64,000 nt of DNA from an uncultured bacterium (lineage in GTDB: Bacteria; Gemmatimonadota; Gemmatimonadetes; Longimicrobiales; RSA9), in NCBI GenBank assembly GCA_937889645.1, contig CALBZE010000122.1, positions 1-64,000 of the forward strand. Reading direction: 5' to 3'. How positions within the stretch are numbered: the stretch's first letter is position 1; every line of letters begins with the position of its first letter. The notes beneath the pieces are model-generated. The model had not been told where the DNA came from, did not search any database, and worked only from the letters and a program-made list of their open reading frames with translations. Below are positions 8,283 to 17,125 of this stretch, piece after piece. The position numbers were made by a program, and so were the translations under genes.

Positions 8283-8831
8283 TTAATCCGCGATCACGAA
8301 GTGCGAGAAGTGGGACGTCTTGAATGTCACCGTCTTCCGCAATGGGTTCACCGAGCTCGGCATCTGCTCGATCAGCTCCCCGCTGTCCGGATCGATCTGG
8401 TAAGCGACCAGGTCGGACGGATCGATCCTACCCTTGCAGCGGTCGTAGCTGATCGTCACCGTGACCGGCTTGCGGAAGGTGGGATACTCCTGGCCGTCCG
8501 CGCGGAGATTGACGATCAGGTACCGCGAAGCGGGCGTCCGGATCGTGACTTCGGTCGGCTTGGTAACGGCACCGGCCGGGAACGTGACGCTGTGGCCGTC
8601 GAGTTTGACCGTGCCACCATTCGGACGAATGATCCCCGTAGCCGAGCGCGTCGTGTGCGTCGGACAGATCAGCGGGGAATCGCCGTGGTCGCGATCCTTC
8701 TTGCCGCCCCCGAAGTAGAATTCGGGTTGGACCTCTTCATCGACGACAAGGGCCGTCGGCTCGCTGCATGCGGCCAATACCGTAACGATGGCAAGTCCGA
8801 GGCCCAGCGTCAGGAACCTTGAGCGATTCAT
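8283..8831 (-). CDS. ZU5-like domain lipoprotein
   Basis: A 182-residue secreted lipoprotein: hydrophobic signal of about 20 residues ending in lipobox LAAC (Cys near 21), a short acidic and Gly/Lys-rich linker, then a beta-rich domain starting IIRPNGGTVKL with FPAGAV, the pattern of ZU5-like modules (about 68-110), and a second beta segment to the end. Its function is unknown; such domains are structural. GGAGGGAGCA before the ATG supports the start. It is divergent from the TPR protein gene. Confidence 0.7.
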   Translation of the reverse strand: MNRSRFLTLGLGLAIVTVLAACSEPTALVVDEEVQPEFYFGGGKKDRDHGDSPLICPTHTTRSATGIIRPNGGTVKLDGHSVTFPAGAVTKPTEVTIRTPASRYLIVNLRADGQEYPTFRKPVTVTISYDRCKGRIDPSDLVAYQIDPDSGELIEQMPSSVNPLRKTVTFKTSHFSHFVIAD

Positions 8832-8902
8832 TGCTCCCTCCTAGAATGGAGTGATCGAGGGTGCGGCCCTGCGGTGTGGTCCACGAGTGGCGGGCAAGAT
8901 CC

Positions 8903-9784
8903 ATGCACGACGAGCGCGAGAATCTTGAGCAGGGCGTCCGCCTCGAAAGAAGCGGTGATCTCGATAACGCTCTTCGAGTATACGAAACGGTCGCGGCCAA
9001 CGCCAGCACGCCGACGATCGTGGCGGAGGCGCTTCGGCGAAAGTCGTCTGTTTATCGGCAGCGGTGCGATTGGGATCTCGCGCTCGAGGCTGCGCGCGCG
9101 AGCGCACAGACCGCAATTCGTGCGGAGTTGCCCGAAGATTTTGCGGAGGCTTTGAACGCCGAGGCCGCCGTCTACCTCAGCCGAGGCGACTACATCGCCG
9201 CGGTCCCCCTTCTCGAGCAAATCCTTGCCATCAGCGACGATCCGCGCATCCGCGGGCTCGCGCATCAGAACCTCGGCCATATCGCGGCGCATTCGATGAA
9301 GCTGGAGCAGGCGCGGGAACACTTCCGGGTGTCTCGCGAGTCCTTTCGCCGCGCCGGTTACCGGCGCGGGGAAGCGATCACGCTGAATAACGAGGCTGCG
9401 ATTCTGAACCTTGCCGGGGACCACAAGGCTGCGTCGGAGGCGGCTCGGGAAGCAGTCGAAATCGCGAAGGCGATCGGCGACCACTCCCTTCAGACCGTGG
9501 CGTCGCTCAACCAGGCGGAATCCCTCGTGGCGATCGGCGAGCTGGGCGAAGCCGAAACGTTGGCCACGACCGCGCTGGAGTATTTCGACGCGCATGGGGA
9601 CAAGTACCGCCAGATCGGCTGCTTACGCCTCCTTGGCGACATACATCGCCGTGAACGGCGATTCGACATGGCGGTTCGCTGCTACAAGCGGGCCCACAAG
9701 ATCGCGGAAGGCATCGACGCCCAGGTCGAGCGGGCAATCGTCGAAGATCGCCTCGCCGACCTCGAGGGCCTCGCCCTCACCTGA
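8903..9784 (+). CDS. tetratricopeptide repeat protein
   Basis: A 293-residue soluble all-helical protein of about seven TPR units, for example AEALNAEAAVYLSRGDY, AITLNNEAAILNLAGDH and GCLRLLGDIHRRERRF. No signal peptide, no DNA-binding or enzymatic domain. TPR proteins are binding scaffolds, and its partner is unknown. A GTG at 8861 would add 14 residues, but would leave only 29 bases to the divergent lipoprotein start, so I prefer the ATG at 8903, although its ribosome binding site is weak. It lies 1 kb downstream of the minipeptide genes on the same strand. A peptide-receptor role like the TPR-based RRNPP proteins is speculation. Confidence 0.7.
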   Translation: MHDERENLEQGVRLERSGDLDNALRVYETVAANASTPTIVAEALRRKSSVYRQRCDWDLALEAARASAQTAIRAELPEDFAEALNAEAAVYLSRGDYIAAVPLLEQILAISDDPRIRGLAHQNLGHIAAHSMKLEQAREHFRVSRESFRRAGYRRGEAITLNNEAAILNLAGDHKAASEAAREAVEIAKAIGDHSLQTVASLNQAESLVAIGELGEAETLATTALEYFDAHGDKYRQIGCLRLLGDIHRRERRFDMAVRCYKRAHKIAEGIDAQVERAIVEDRLADLEGLALT

Positions 9785-9828
9785 TCTCCGCCCTTACCTG
9801 ATCTCCGCGCTCACCCGTTGTCTCTCCC

Positions 9829-12204
9829 TCACACCGCACCGTTCCTAATCCACCATGCCGGCGCGCCGCAGGTCGCCGGAGGAGTGAACGCGCCCAGAGG
9901 TCCCGGTTCGGGGCGTATCGGGATGTCCGCGGCGGTGCGAGCGCGCTCGGCGAGCTCGAGGAGGAGCGCGGAGATCGCGTCGTCGGGCGCGGCGGGCCGG
10001 GTCGGCGCGCCGTGGAGTCGGCGGGCGAGCCAGCGTCGTCCTTCGGGCCCGGCGATCTCCTCGGCGAAGCGGAGCGCGATGCCGCGGGCGCGGGCGGCGG
10101 TCGCCTGGGCGACGAGGCGACGCCGCGAGATCTCGAGGTTGCGGTCGTAGGCGGCGGCGGGGAGTGCGCAGGTCCAGGCGTCGATCGCGGCGAGCGCCGT
10201 GTCGCGGGCGCGTTCGAGCGCCGCGAACGCCTCCTGCACCGCGCCCGCGGCGCTCATCTGGGGCGCGGGCACGTCCTCGGCGGCGACGACGACGATCGGG
10301 CGCAACGTCGCGTCGTCTTCGGGGACCTCGGCCTCGACGACCTGCCGCACCAGGTCGTACGGCTTGAGAGAACGGAAGGGACCGTAACCGCGCAGGAAGT
10401 TCTCGCGCGTGGCCGGGTAGATCGGCGCGACCTCGTCGAGGATGCGGACGAGCGCGACCGCGGCGTTCCCGGTCAGGTCGGGCGGGAGCACGGTGCCGTA
10501 GCCGGTGAGGAGGTCGTCCTGGACCGACGAGAGGTACCCGTTCATCCGCCCCTCGCCCGCGAGCGCGACCACGACGAACCAGTCGAGGCTCCGGGCGAAG
10601 ACCTCGGCCGGCCGCTGGGCGTGGATCGGCGCCGTCGAGTCGCCGGGCATGGGCGGGAGCAGCGTCGCCGTCGTCAGTTGACGCAGCGATTCGACGAGGC
10701 GGTCGCCGCCGGTGCGCGTAGCGCGATCGGAGCCGTAGTCGCCGCGGACGCGGAATCGTCGCAGCGCGACCTGCCAGTCGAGGTCGTGCGCGACCTCGTG
10801 CGCGATCGTCCCCGCGCCGGTCGCGGGCGGGAGGAAGATCGCGCGGCGGCGCGGGTCGTGGACGGCGAGCGTCGCCGCCTTGCTCGAGCTCTGGCCGAAG
10901 TGGACGCTGAGGCCGCGCAGGTCGAGCGACGGGAGCACGCGCTGGAGGTCGGTCAGCGCGTCGGCGAGCATCCGGCGATAGTAGGGGCGCCAGGCGGGCG
11001 ACACGTCGTCGAAGGTGACGGCGGCGAGGCCGAAGCGGTCCTCCAGCTCGCGGGTCGAGGGTCCGCCGAACCCGGGGAACCAGACGCGCTCCTGCGCGAA
11101 CGGGCGCAGCCCTACGGCCGCGGAGACGACGGCGCGCGCGACGGCGCCGCCCGCCGAGCCGCCGGCCGCGAGCAGCGCGTGCTCCGCGGCGAGCCGCTCT
11201 TCGTCCGTCGCTCGCCTGGCGAACCGCTCGCGGGCCGTGCGTCCGGCGTCGTCGGTCGCCTGAGCGAGCATCTCGCGCTCGTGGAGCGCGACGGCGACGA
11301 CGACGGGCGCCTGGGGCGGCATGTCGAGCGAGTCCGCGACCTGGACGAGGCGGTGCGCGGCAGCGTACCCCAGCAACGGCACGTGGCCTGCCCGGGGCGC
11401 GGCGCCGTTCGCGGCGTCGTTCGCGGCGCGGCCGGCGGCGTCCCGGATCGTCGAGGCGAGGCGCGGGGCGAGATCGAGCGCTTCGCGCTCGGCGGCCAGC
11501 GGGAGCGGCGCGAGGAGCGGCTGCTCGACGGCGAAGCGTCGCGTCGCCCGCCAGGACGGGACGAGGTCGATCGGGTCGCGGCCGGTCGCGGCGGCCTCGC
11601 GGAGGAGCCGCTCGGCGTCCGCGCGCGCGACCTCGCGGTCCCGGATCAGCGCGGCGACCTGCGCGGCCAGCTCCGGCCCGCGGCGGCCCGCGCCCGCCTC
11701 CGCGGCGGCCAGCGCGTACGCCAGCCGGACGGCCAGCTCGCCGGCGCGGGGGTCGCGCGCTTCGGTGACCGCGCTCTCGATGAGCTCCAGGTGGTGCCGC
11801 CCGGCGCCCGGGCGCAGCGGGTAGCCGGTCGCGCCGATCCGGTCGAGCGCGGCCGGGTCCACCATGTACGCCTGCCCATCCAGCGTCCGGGCGAGTAGCG
11901 CGTGGGCGGTGCTCCGGCGGGAAGCGGCGTCCAGCCGCGGGTCGTTGAGCGCCTGATCGATCAGCCGGAACGGGCTGCCGAGCCCGAGGCGCAACCGCTC
12001 GAGGTAGCCGAGGGCGACGACGTCGCCGGCAGAGAGCGTGTCGCCACCGCGCTCCCGGGCGATCAGCTCCTGCGCGTACGCGCGCCCACGCGCGACGGCA
12101 CCGCCCGGATCGACGCGCACGCCGCCCCCCTCCTTCCCGCACCCGAGGGCGAGAAGGGCCACGGCGACGATCGCCAGGAGGGGACGGGTCCGCACTGCCA
12201 TCAT
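9829..12204 (-). CDS. large lipoprotein with HExxH zinc-peptidase motif
   Basis: A 791-residue protein with signal peptide and lipobox LALGC (Cys near 22). A helical Ala/Arg-rich half is followed by a catalytic-looking centre TIAHEVAHDLDW with HEVAH at residues 469-473, and a more conserved stretch (AEVFARSLDWF near 530) that resembles the downstream helix of zincin peptidases with a possible third ligand Glu. I infer a periplasmic or surface metallopeptidase but do not recognise the family. It follows the HNH gene by 13 bases on the same strand. A 628-codon frame on the opposite strand inside it is a high-GC shadow. Confidence 0.65.
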   Translation of the reverse strand: MMAVRTRPLLAIVAVALLALGCGKEGGGVRVDPGGAVARGRAYAQELIARERGGDTLSAGDVVALGYLERLRLGLGSPFRLIDQALNDPRLDAASRRSTAHALLARTLDGQAYMVDPAALDRIGATGYPLRPGAGRHHLELIESAVTEARDPRAGELAVRLAYALAAAEAGAGRRGPELAAQVAALIRDREVARADAERLLREAAATGRDPIDLVPSWRATRRFAVEQPLLAPLPLAAEREALDLAPRLASTIRDAAGRAANDAANGAAPRAGHVPLLGYAAAHRLVQVADSLDMPPQAPVVVAVALHEREMLAQATDDAGRTARERFARRATDEERLAAEHALLAAGGSAGGAVARAVVSAAVGLRPFAQERVWFPGFGGPSTRELEDRFGLAAVTFDDVSPAWRPYYRRMLADALTDLQRVLPSLDLRGLSVHFGQSSSKAATLAVHDPRRRAIFLPPATGAGTIAHEVAHDLDWQVALRRFRVRGDYGSDRATRTGGDRLVESLRQLTTATLLPPMPGDSTAPIHAQRPAEVFARSLDWFVVVALAGEGRMNGYLSSVQDDLLTGYGTVLPPDLTGNAAVALVRILDEVAPIYPATRENFLRGYGPFRSLKPYDLVRQVVEAEVPEDDATLRPIVVVAAEDVPAPQMSAAGAVQEAFAALERARDTALAAIDAWTCALPAAAYDRNLEISRRRLVAQATAARARGIALRFAEEIAGPEGRRWLARRLHGAPTRPAAPDDAISALLLELAERARTAADIPIRPEPGPLGAFTPPATCGAPAWWIRNGAV

Positions 12205-12217
12205 CGAACGAGGTGTC

Positions 12218-12565
12218 TCAGCGCTCCGCGACTGGGCTGTCTCGGCGCTCCGCGGCCTGCAGGACCGCCCGCCGGATGCGCGGCCAGACCGCCGTCGCGT
12301 ACCTCAGGAAGTTCGCGCGCAGATCGGGGCGCCGGGCCAGGAACGCCCACACCGGCGCGCCGGCCTTCTCCACGTTGCAGCGCCTGCAACACGCGACCAG
12401 GTTGCCGTCCGACCGGTCGCCGCCCCGGACGCGCGGCTGCACGTGGTCGAGGGTCAGCTCCTCCGCCGGGAAGACCGTGCCGCAGTAGACGCACCGGTAG
12501 CCGTCCCGCTCGAAGATCCGGTCGCGCCGGCTCCGATCGTCTCCGTTCTTTCGCGGTCTTCCCAT
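12218..12565 (-). CDS. HNH endonuclease domain protein
   Basis: A 115-residue HNH nuclease: zinc-binding CVYC (residues about 24-27) and CRRCN (about 61-65) surround the catalytic LDHVQPRVRGG. Such free-standing HNH proteins nick or cut DNA; the target is unknown. The ATG at 12565 (MGRPRKN) was chosen because the upstream in-frame extension is Arg-rich, low-complexity sequence with no homology features. It is the likely first gene of a two-gene unit with the HExxH lipoprotein. Confidence 0.8.
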   Translation of the reverse strand: MGRPRKNGDDRSRRDRIFERDGYRCVYCGTVFPAEELTLDHVQPRVRGGDRSDGNLVACCRRCNVEKAGAPVWAFLARRPDLRANFLRYATAVWPRIRRAVLQAAERRDSPVAER

Positions 12566-12813
12566 GCTCAACGATACACGCGAACGGCGCGAACAGTTCG
12601 GGCGGGCGCGGCGGCGGGCGCCGCACCGGATCGCGGGTCGAACGCCCGCACCCGCGCGCGCCACCCGGTACGCCCGAGTACGCCGCCGGCCACGCCGGAC
12701 TTCCACCCGCTCATTGCCCGCCCGGCGCGCCCGGCGTACTCTGGTACCGGAATCGCGTCCCGCATCCTCGCCCGGAAACTCCCGGGGTTCGATGCGGGTA
12801 CCGCCAGGCGAAG

Positions 12814-13410
12814 ATGATCGACGATCCGCGACTCACCGTCCTGGAGCGGGCGCTCGAGAGACGGCCGCCCGCGCGACAGCCTCGTACCCCCGCCGTGCAC
12901 GAGGCCGCGGTCACCGTCGTGCTCCGCCCCCGCGACGAGCTCGAGCTCCTGCTGATCAAGCGTGCCGAGCGCGTCGACGATCCCTGGTCCGGTCACATGG
13001 CGCTCCCGGGCGGGCGCCGCGAGCCGTCCGACCCGGACCTCGTCGCCACCGCGTTCCGCGAGACGGAGGAGGAGACCGGCGTCCCGCTCGTCCGCACCGG
13101 CACGCTCCTCGGCGCGCTCGACGAGCTGCTCCCCGGCAACCCGCGGCTGCCGCGCGTCCTGATCGCGCCGTTCGTCGTCGGCGTGCCGCCCGACACCTCG
13201 GCGATCCCGGACCGGCGCGAGGTCGACGCCGCGCTCTGGATCCCGATCTCCGAGCTGCGCGACCCCCGCGCCGCCGGCGAGATCCTGGTCGAGCTGGAAG
13301 AAGGCCGCCGCGCCTTCCCCTCCCTACGCTACCGGGAGTACGCGATCTGGGGGCTGACCCACCGAATCCTGACGCAGTTCCTCGAGCTGGCCGGTCGCTG
13401 CGGCGTCTGA
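12814..13410 (+). CDS. Nudix hydrolase, CoA pyrophosphatase-like
   Basis: A 198-residue Nudix protein. The Nudix box runs from GGRREP to RETEEETGV (about residues 68-91) with the catalytic Glu residues in REtEEEtG. The SGHMALPGG lead-in is typical of the NudL/CoA-diphosphatase group, which splits CoA and acyl-CoA into phosphopantetheine and 3',5'-ADP; substrate assignment is by motif only. The ATG at 12814 is chosen; the same frame runs open to 11902 but that part is GC-rich shadow opposite the HNH gene. Confidence 0.85.
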   Translation: MIDDPRLTVLERALERRPPARQPRTPAVHEAAVTVVLRPRDELELLLIKRAERVDDPWSGHMALPGGRREPSDPDLVATAFRETEEETGVPLVRTGTLLGALDELLPGNPRLPRVLIAPFVVGVPPDTSAIPDRREVDAALWIPISELRDPRAAGEILVELEEGRRAFPSLRYREYAIWGLTHRILTQFLELAGRCGV

Positions 13411-13481
13411 GGCGTCGGCCGCCGCGGCGCCGCGTTCATGTTGCCGTCACGCGGCGGCTTCCCGCGCCGTTCGCGTCGCCG

Positions 13482-14639
13482 TCACGCCGCTTTCGCGCCG
13501 GCGACATCGCCACCGACGTCGCCTCGCGGCGACTCGTGCGACTCGGGCTCCGCCGCGCCCTCCATCGTCCGCTCGACGACCCACCGCACGACGTCGGGAT
13601 ACGAGCCGGTGTCCTCGAAGATCCGGCGCATCTCGTCCGCCGCCGTCCCCCGTTGGAGCACGCGCGCGGCCGCGGCGAGGATCGGGCCGTCGCCGATCCG
13701 CTCGGCGATCGGGCCGAGCCGGTCGATCAGCGCGGCGATCGCGTCCCGCGCGCTCCGCTCCTCGCCGGTCAGCGGGTCCAGGCGGAAGAAACGCGCATCG
13801 AGCCCGTACCGAGCGGCGCGCCAGCGGTTCTCGAGCATGAGCTGCTGCTCGAGCCCGGACGGCTGCGGCGCGGGGCGGTCGTGGTACATGACCGTGAGCG
13901 CGCGCGCCATCGCGATCAGCAGCGCGGCCGTCTCCACCTGCGGGCAGGCGTCGAAGAACCGGAACTCGACGGTCGGATAGCGCTGGCTCGGCCGGATGTC
14001 CCATGCGATCGGACTCTCGCCCGGCGGGCGGTTCTCCGCGCCGAGCATGCGGATCAAACGTGTGTACTCCCCGGCCGTGGCCACGGGGAGCGGTGGCCCG
14101 ACCCTGGGCGACATCCCGCGCAGCAGCGTTCGGAAGCTCGCGAAGCCCGTGTCCTCGCCCTTGTGGAACGGCGAGCTGCACGACGGCGCGAGCAGGTAAG
14201 GGATGTAGGGCGCGGCGCCGCTCATCGCGCGGACGGCCGCCTCCGCGTCCGGCACCGCCACGTGCACGTGCATGCCGAAGATGTGCAGCTCGCGCATCGG
14301 TGCGCCGCCCTCTTCGGCGATGCGGCGGTAGTGGGCGACATCGCTGACCTGCTCGGCCGGGTACGGCCCGACCGGGTGCAGCCCCGAGGCCGCGATCACC
14401 AGCCCGTGCTCCGCGGCGAGCCGTGCGACCCGTGCGCGCCGCTCGCGGATCCGGCGCACCGCGTCGGCCGCATTCGCGCATACCGGCGTCGCGACCTCGA
14501 CCATGGTGCGCTGGAACTCTTCCTTGGCCGGATCGCCGTCCGCCAGCAGCTCCGGCGCGCGGCCCTTCAGCTCGTACCCGTCCGGCTGGACGAGCTGGAA
14601 CTCCTCTTCGACCCCGACCGTGAACGCCGCCCCGTTCAT
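13482..14639 (-). CDS. carboxylate-amine ligase, YbdK/GCS2 family
   Basis: A 385-residue ATP-grasp-like glutamate-cysteine ligase 2 family enzyme (YbdK type). Diagnostic are the N-terminal TVGVEEEFQLV, HIFGMHVHVAV near 120 and TVEFRFFDACP near 227. E. coli YbdK has weak gamma-glutamylcysteine synthetase activity, but the natural substrate in this group is uncertain. The ribosome binding site GAGGGAG lies inside a 12-bp hairpin directly upstream (14645-14672), so translation may be gated. Downstream of the E1-alpha gene on the same strand. Confidence 0.85.
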   Translation of the reverse strand: MNGAAFTVGVEEEFQLVQPDGYELKGRAPELLADGDPAKEEFQRTMVEVATPVCANAADAVRRIRERRARVARLAAEHGLVIAASGLHPVGPYPAEQVSDVAHYRRIAEEGGAPMRELHIFGMHVHVAVPDAEAAVRAMSGAAPYIPYLLAPSCSSPFHKGEDTGFASFRTLLRGMSPRVGPPLPVATAGEYTRLIRMLGAENRPPGESPIAWDIRPSQRYPTVEFRFFDACPQVETAALLIAMARALTVMYHDRPAPQPSGLEQQLMLENRWRAARYGLDARFFRLDPLTGEERSARDAIAALIDRLGPIAERIGDGPILAAAARVLQRGTAADEMRRIFEDTGSYPDVVRWVVERTMEGAAEPESHESPRGDVGGDVAGAKAA

Positions 14640-14644
14640 GCAGC

Positions 14645-14672
14645 TCCCTCGTCGACGTGCGTCGACGAGGGA
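14645..14672 (-). promoter_or_regulatory. hairpin sequestering the ribosome binding site of the YbdK-type gene
   Basis: A perfect 12-bp stem (14645-14656 with 14661-14672) with a 4-base loop ends 5 bases before the ATG at 14639. Its 3' arm contains the GAGGGA that would pair with 16S rRNA. It could be a terminator of the E1-alpha gene (no T-tract), a translational switch, or both. Confidence 0.5.
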
Positions 14673-14691
14673 GGGGAAGAAGTGTGCCGGG

Positions 14692-15819
14692 TCAGCGCCG
14701 CTGGAGCCGCTCGGCGAGCCCGGGTTGGCGGATCCCTGCGCTGATCCCGTCGAACTCCGCGGACTCGGGCGCCGGCATCGCCGACTCGCGGGAGGCGAGC
14801 GCGAGCTCGGCGGCGCGGTCGATCTCCTCGGTCACGCGCGCCTCGATCGCCTCGAGCGCGTCGCGGCCGATCCCCTCGCCGACGAGGTACTCCTCGTACA
14901 GCCCGATCGGGTCGCGGCGGCCCCAGTACTCGAAGAGCTCCGGCGCGAAGGTGCGCCGCGCCTCCGCCTCGTCGTGCGTCGCGTGGCCGCCCATGCGAAA
15001 CGTCTCGACGATCATGAGCGTCGGGCCGCCGCCCGAGCGCGCGCGGTCCGCGGCGAGCTTCGTCGCCGCGTAGACGTCCAGCACGTTGTTCCCATCGGCC
15101 TCCGCGCCGGCCATACCGTACATCTTCGGCCAGGCGCGGAAATCGCCGGCGCCGTGTTGGTCCAGCCGCGTGCCCAGCGCGACCTGATTGTTCTGGATCA
15201 CGATGATCGCCGGGACCTTCAGCACGGCGGCCAGGTTGACGCCCTCGTGGAACGCGGTGGTCTTCGTCGAGCCATCGCCGGCCCAGGTCAGCGCGACGCG
15301 TGGCTCGCCGCGGCGGCGGAACGCCAGCGCGACGCCGGTCATGACCGGGACCATGTCCGCCACGTGCGAGATCGGCTGGATCACGCCGCGCGACCGGTCG
15401 CCGACGTGCAGGTCCCGCCCGCCGGTCGGCGAGTCGGCCGTGCCCAGGTACCCGCGGAACAGGTCCTCGACCGGCATGCCGAACTCGTGGCACGCGCCCG
15501 CGTTGCGGATCATCGGGGCGACGACGTCGCGGTCGGGGTCGAGCGCGTGCACCGCGCCGATCGTCGCGGCCTCCTCGCCCGTGCCGAGCCACGCCTTCGA
15601 AATCACGCCCTGCCGGACCCATCGCTTCAGCGCCAGGTCGTGCAAGCGGTTGCGGACCAGTCCCTCGTAGATCGCGAGGAGCTTCTCCTCGTCCAGTCCG
15701 GCGACGACGGCCTTGCGTTCGGGATCGGACTCCAGGCGCGCCCGGTACTCCGCGACCAGCTTCGGATCCGGGGTCCAGGAGATATACTCGGGAGGATCGT
15801 ACGGTGCGTAACGGCGCAT
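14692..15819 (-). CDS. thiamine-dependent 2-oxoacid dehydrogenase E1 alpha subunit
   Basis: A 375-residue E1-alpha subunit of the pyruvate or branched-chain 2-oxoacid dehydrogenase type, performing TPP-dependent decarboxylation. The TPP/Mg motif runs GDGSTKTTAFHEGVNLA to IIVIQNN (about residues 180-212), and the substrate channel segment SKAWLGTGEEAATIG is near 73. Normal length for PdhA/BkdA. The expected partner E1-beta and the E2 gene are not adjacent, which is unusual: the neighbours are a YbdK-type ligase and a lipoprotein. Whether it acts on pyruvate or branched-chain substrates cannot be decided here. Confidence 0.87.
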   Translation of the reverse strand: MRRYAPYDPPEYISWTPDPKLVAEYRARLESDPERKAVVAGLDEEKLLAIYEGLVRNRLHDLALKRWVRQGVISKAWLGTGEEAATIGAVHALDPDRDVVAPMIRNAGACHEFGMPVEDLFRGYLGTADSPTGGRDLHVGDRSRGVIQPISHVADMVPVMTGVALAFRRRGEPRVALTWAGDGSTKTTAFHEGVNLAAVLKVPAIIVIQNNQVALGTRLDQHGAGDFRAWPKMYGMAGAEADGNNVLDVYAATKLAADRARSGGGPTLMIVETFRMGGHATHDEAEARRTFAPELFEYWGRRDPIGLYEEYLVGEGIGRDALEAIEARVTEEIDRAAELALASRESAMPAPESAEFDGISAGIRQPGLAERLQRR

Positions 15820-15922
15820 GGGCTGGATGGTAGCGGACTTGCCGGCCCCCTAGCGAGGCGGCCGCGCGAACCGCGCGGCCGCGTCATTATAGGATGGGCC
15901 GGCGGGCCGCGCCACCCGTACC

Positions 15923-16456
15923 CTATTCCCGCACCGTGATGTACGCCGATCGCTCGCGCTCGGGCTCGCGCTCTTCGTTGGCCTCGATCTCGTACGTGCC
16001 CGCCCTCAACGTCATCGAGACGTCGCGGGTCGCGCCGGGCGGAAGGTTCTCGATCTCGCGGTCCGGGCCGGGGCCGTCGATGTCGATGTCGTACGGGGAA
16101 GACGTCTCGTTGGTCACACGAAACGTGGTCGCGCCCGGGCGCACCGTCGTCGGCTCGACGGATATGCCGCCGTCGGTCACCCGCACCGTGACGATCTGCT
16201 GGGTGGCCACGGGCTCCGCCGCCATCGGCGCCGTGTCCTGGCCCGGCGTGACCTCCGCGGCCGGCCCGGCCGCCCCGCCCGTCGTCTGGTCCGCCGCGCG
16301 CTCGGCGGTCTGGGTCTCGCACGCGGCCACTCCGGCGAACGCGATCGCGAGGGCGACGGCCGCCGGGCGCGCGATAGCGCGCATGTCGCGAATCACGACG
16401 TCGCCTGCCGCGCCAGTGGCGACGACGCTCGTACCGCGGGTCCGGTTCCGATCCAT
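15923..16456 (-). CDS. cupredoxin-like small lipoprotein
   Basis: A 177-residue putative lipoprotein. The ATG at 16456 is preceded by GGAGGAA at good spacing. A 24-residue extension then leads into the signal AIARPAAVALAIAFAGVAAC with the lipid-attachment Cys near 46; an internal ATG (MRAIAR) would give a conventional signal. A Thr/Ala/Gly-rich linker precedes a beta-sandwich-like domain (VRVTDGGISVEPTTVRPGA, then LRAGTYEIEANEERE) resembling cupredoxin-fold proteins without the copper ligands. Function unknown. Confidence 0.6.
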   Translation of the reverse strand: MDRNRTRGTSVVATGAAGDVVIRDMRAIARPAAVALAIAFAGVAACETQTAERAADQTTGGAAGPAAEVTPGQDTAPMAAEPVATQQIVTVRVTDGGISVEPTTVRPGATTFRVTNETSSPYDIDIDGPGPDREIENLPPGATRDVSMTLRAGTYEIEANEEREPERERSAYITVRE

Positions 16457-16520
16457 GCTCTTCCTCCGTCCCGGGGCGGTCCGGCCGGGGCCATCCGACG
16501 CGGCTCGCGCCCCGATGTGG

Positions 16521-16988
16521 TCACTCTTCACCCTGCGTTGCGGCGACGGCGGGCTCGCCATCCTGGATCGCGCGGCAGATGCGCGCCGCCATGACGTCCA
16601 GCTCCGAGCGCGTCGGGATTTCAGCGTTGGGGTTGGGGAGCTGCAACGCGAAATCCTCGCCTTCGCGGACCGGGATCAGGTGGAGGTGGAAGTGGAGAAC
16701 GTCCTGACCGCCCGCGCGGCCGTTCGCGCTGAAGATGTTGATCGCGTCCGCGCCGGCCGCGCGGCGGACGCCCGCCGCGAGCTTCTTGGCCACGGCCAGG
16801 CAGTGGGCCGCGACGGCGTCGGGCACCTCGAAGAGGGTCGGGTAGTGGTCGCGCGAGACGACCAGCGTGTGCCCCGGGCTCGCCGGCTGGATGTCCATGA
16901 AGGCGATGGTGAGGTCGTCCTCGTGCACGATGCTCACCATCTCTTCGCCTGCGATGATCCGGCAGAAGATGCAGCTCTCGTCGACCAT
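16521..16988 (-). CDS. HIT family nucleotide hydrolase
   Basis: A 155-residue histidine-triad protein: N-terminal CIFCRIIAGEE and the active-site triad HFHLHLIP near residue 100, preceded by SANGRAGGQDV. This is the Hint/HinT-like branch that hydrolyses purine nucleotide phosphoramidates. The ATG at 16988 has GGGAG 7 bases upstream; the longer in-frame extension toward 17171 overlaps the divergent gene's upstream region and is unlikely to be translated. Confidence 0.9.
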   Translation of the reverse strand: MVDESCIFCRIIAGEEMVSIVHEDDLTIAFMDIQPASPGHTLVVSRDHYPTLFEVPDAVAAHCLAVAKKLAAGVRRAAGADAINIFSANGRAGGQDVLHFHLHLIPVREGEDFALQLPNPNAEIPTRSELDVMAARICRAIQDGEPAVAATQGEE

Positions 16989-17125
16989 GTCGATCTCCCG
17001 CGTAGTCCACCGGCGCCGCGCGACCGAGACGAGGGCGGATGCACGAAGCGGGCCGCCCGCGGCCGTTGCCGCCGTCCGCGGGTTTCGCCAGATTAGGGCC
17101 GATCCCCGGCTCGATACGTGAGGCC

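Noticed and set aside
10012..11898. 628-codon open frame on the plus strand
   Set aside because: Antisense of the HExxH lipoprotein; sequence is Arg/Gly/Asp-rich low complexity typical of high-GC shadow frames.
12564..14744. 726-codon plus-strand frame
   Set aside because: Shadow across the Nudix gene and antisense to the YbdK-type gene; Arg/Pro-rich.
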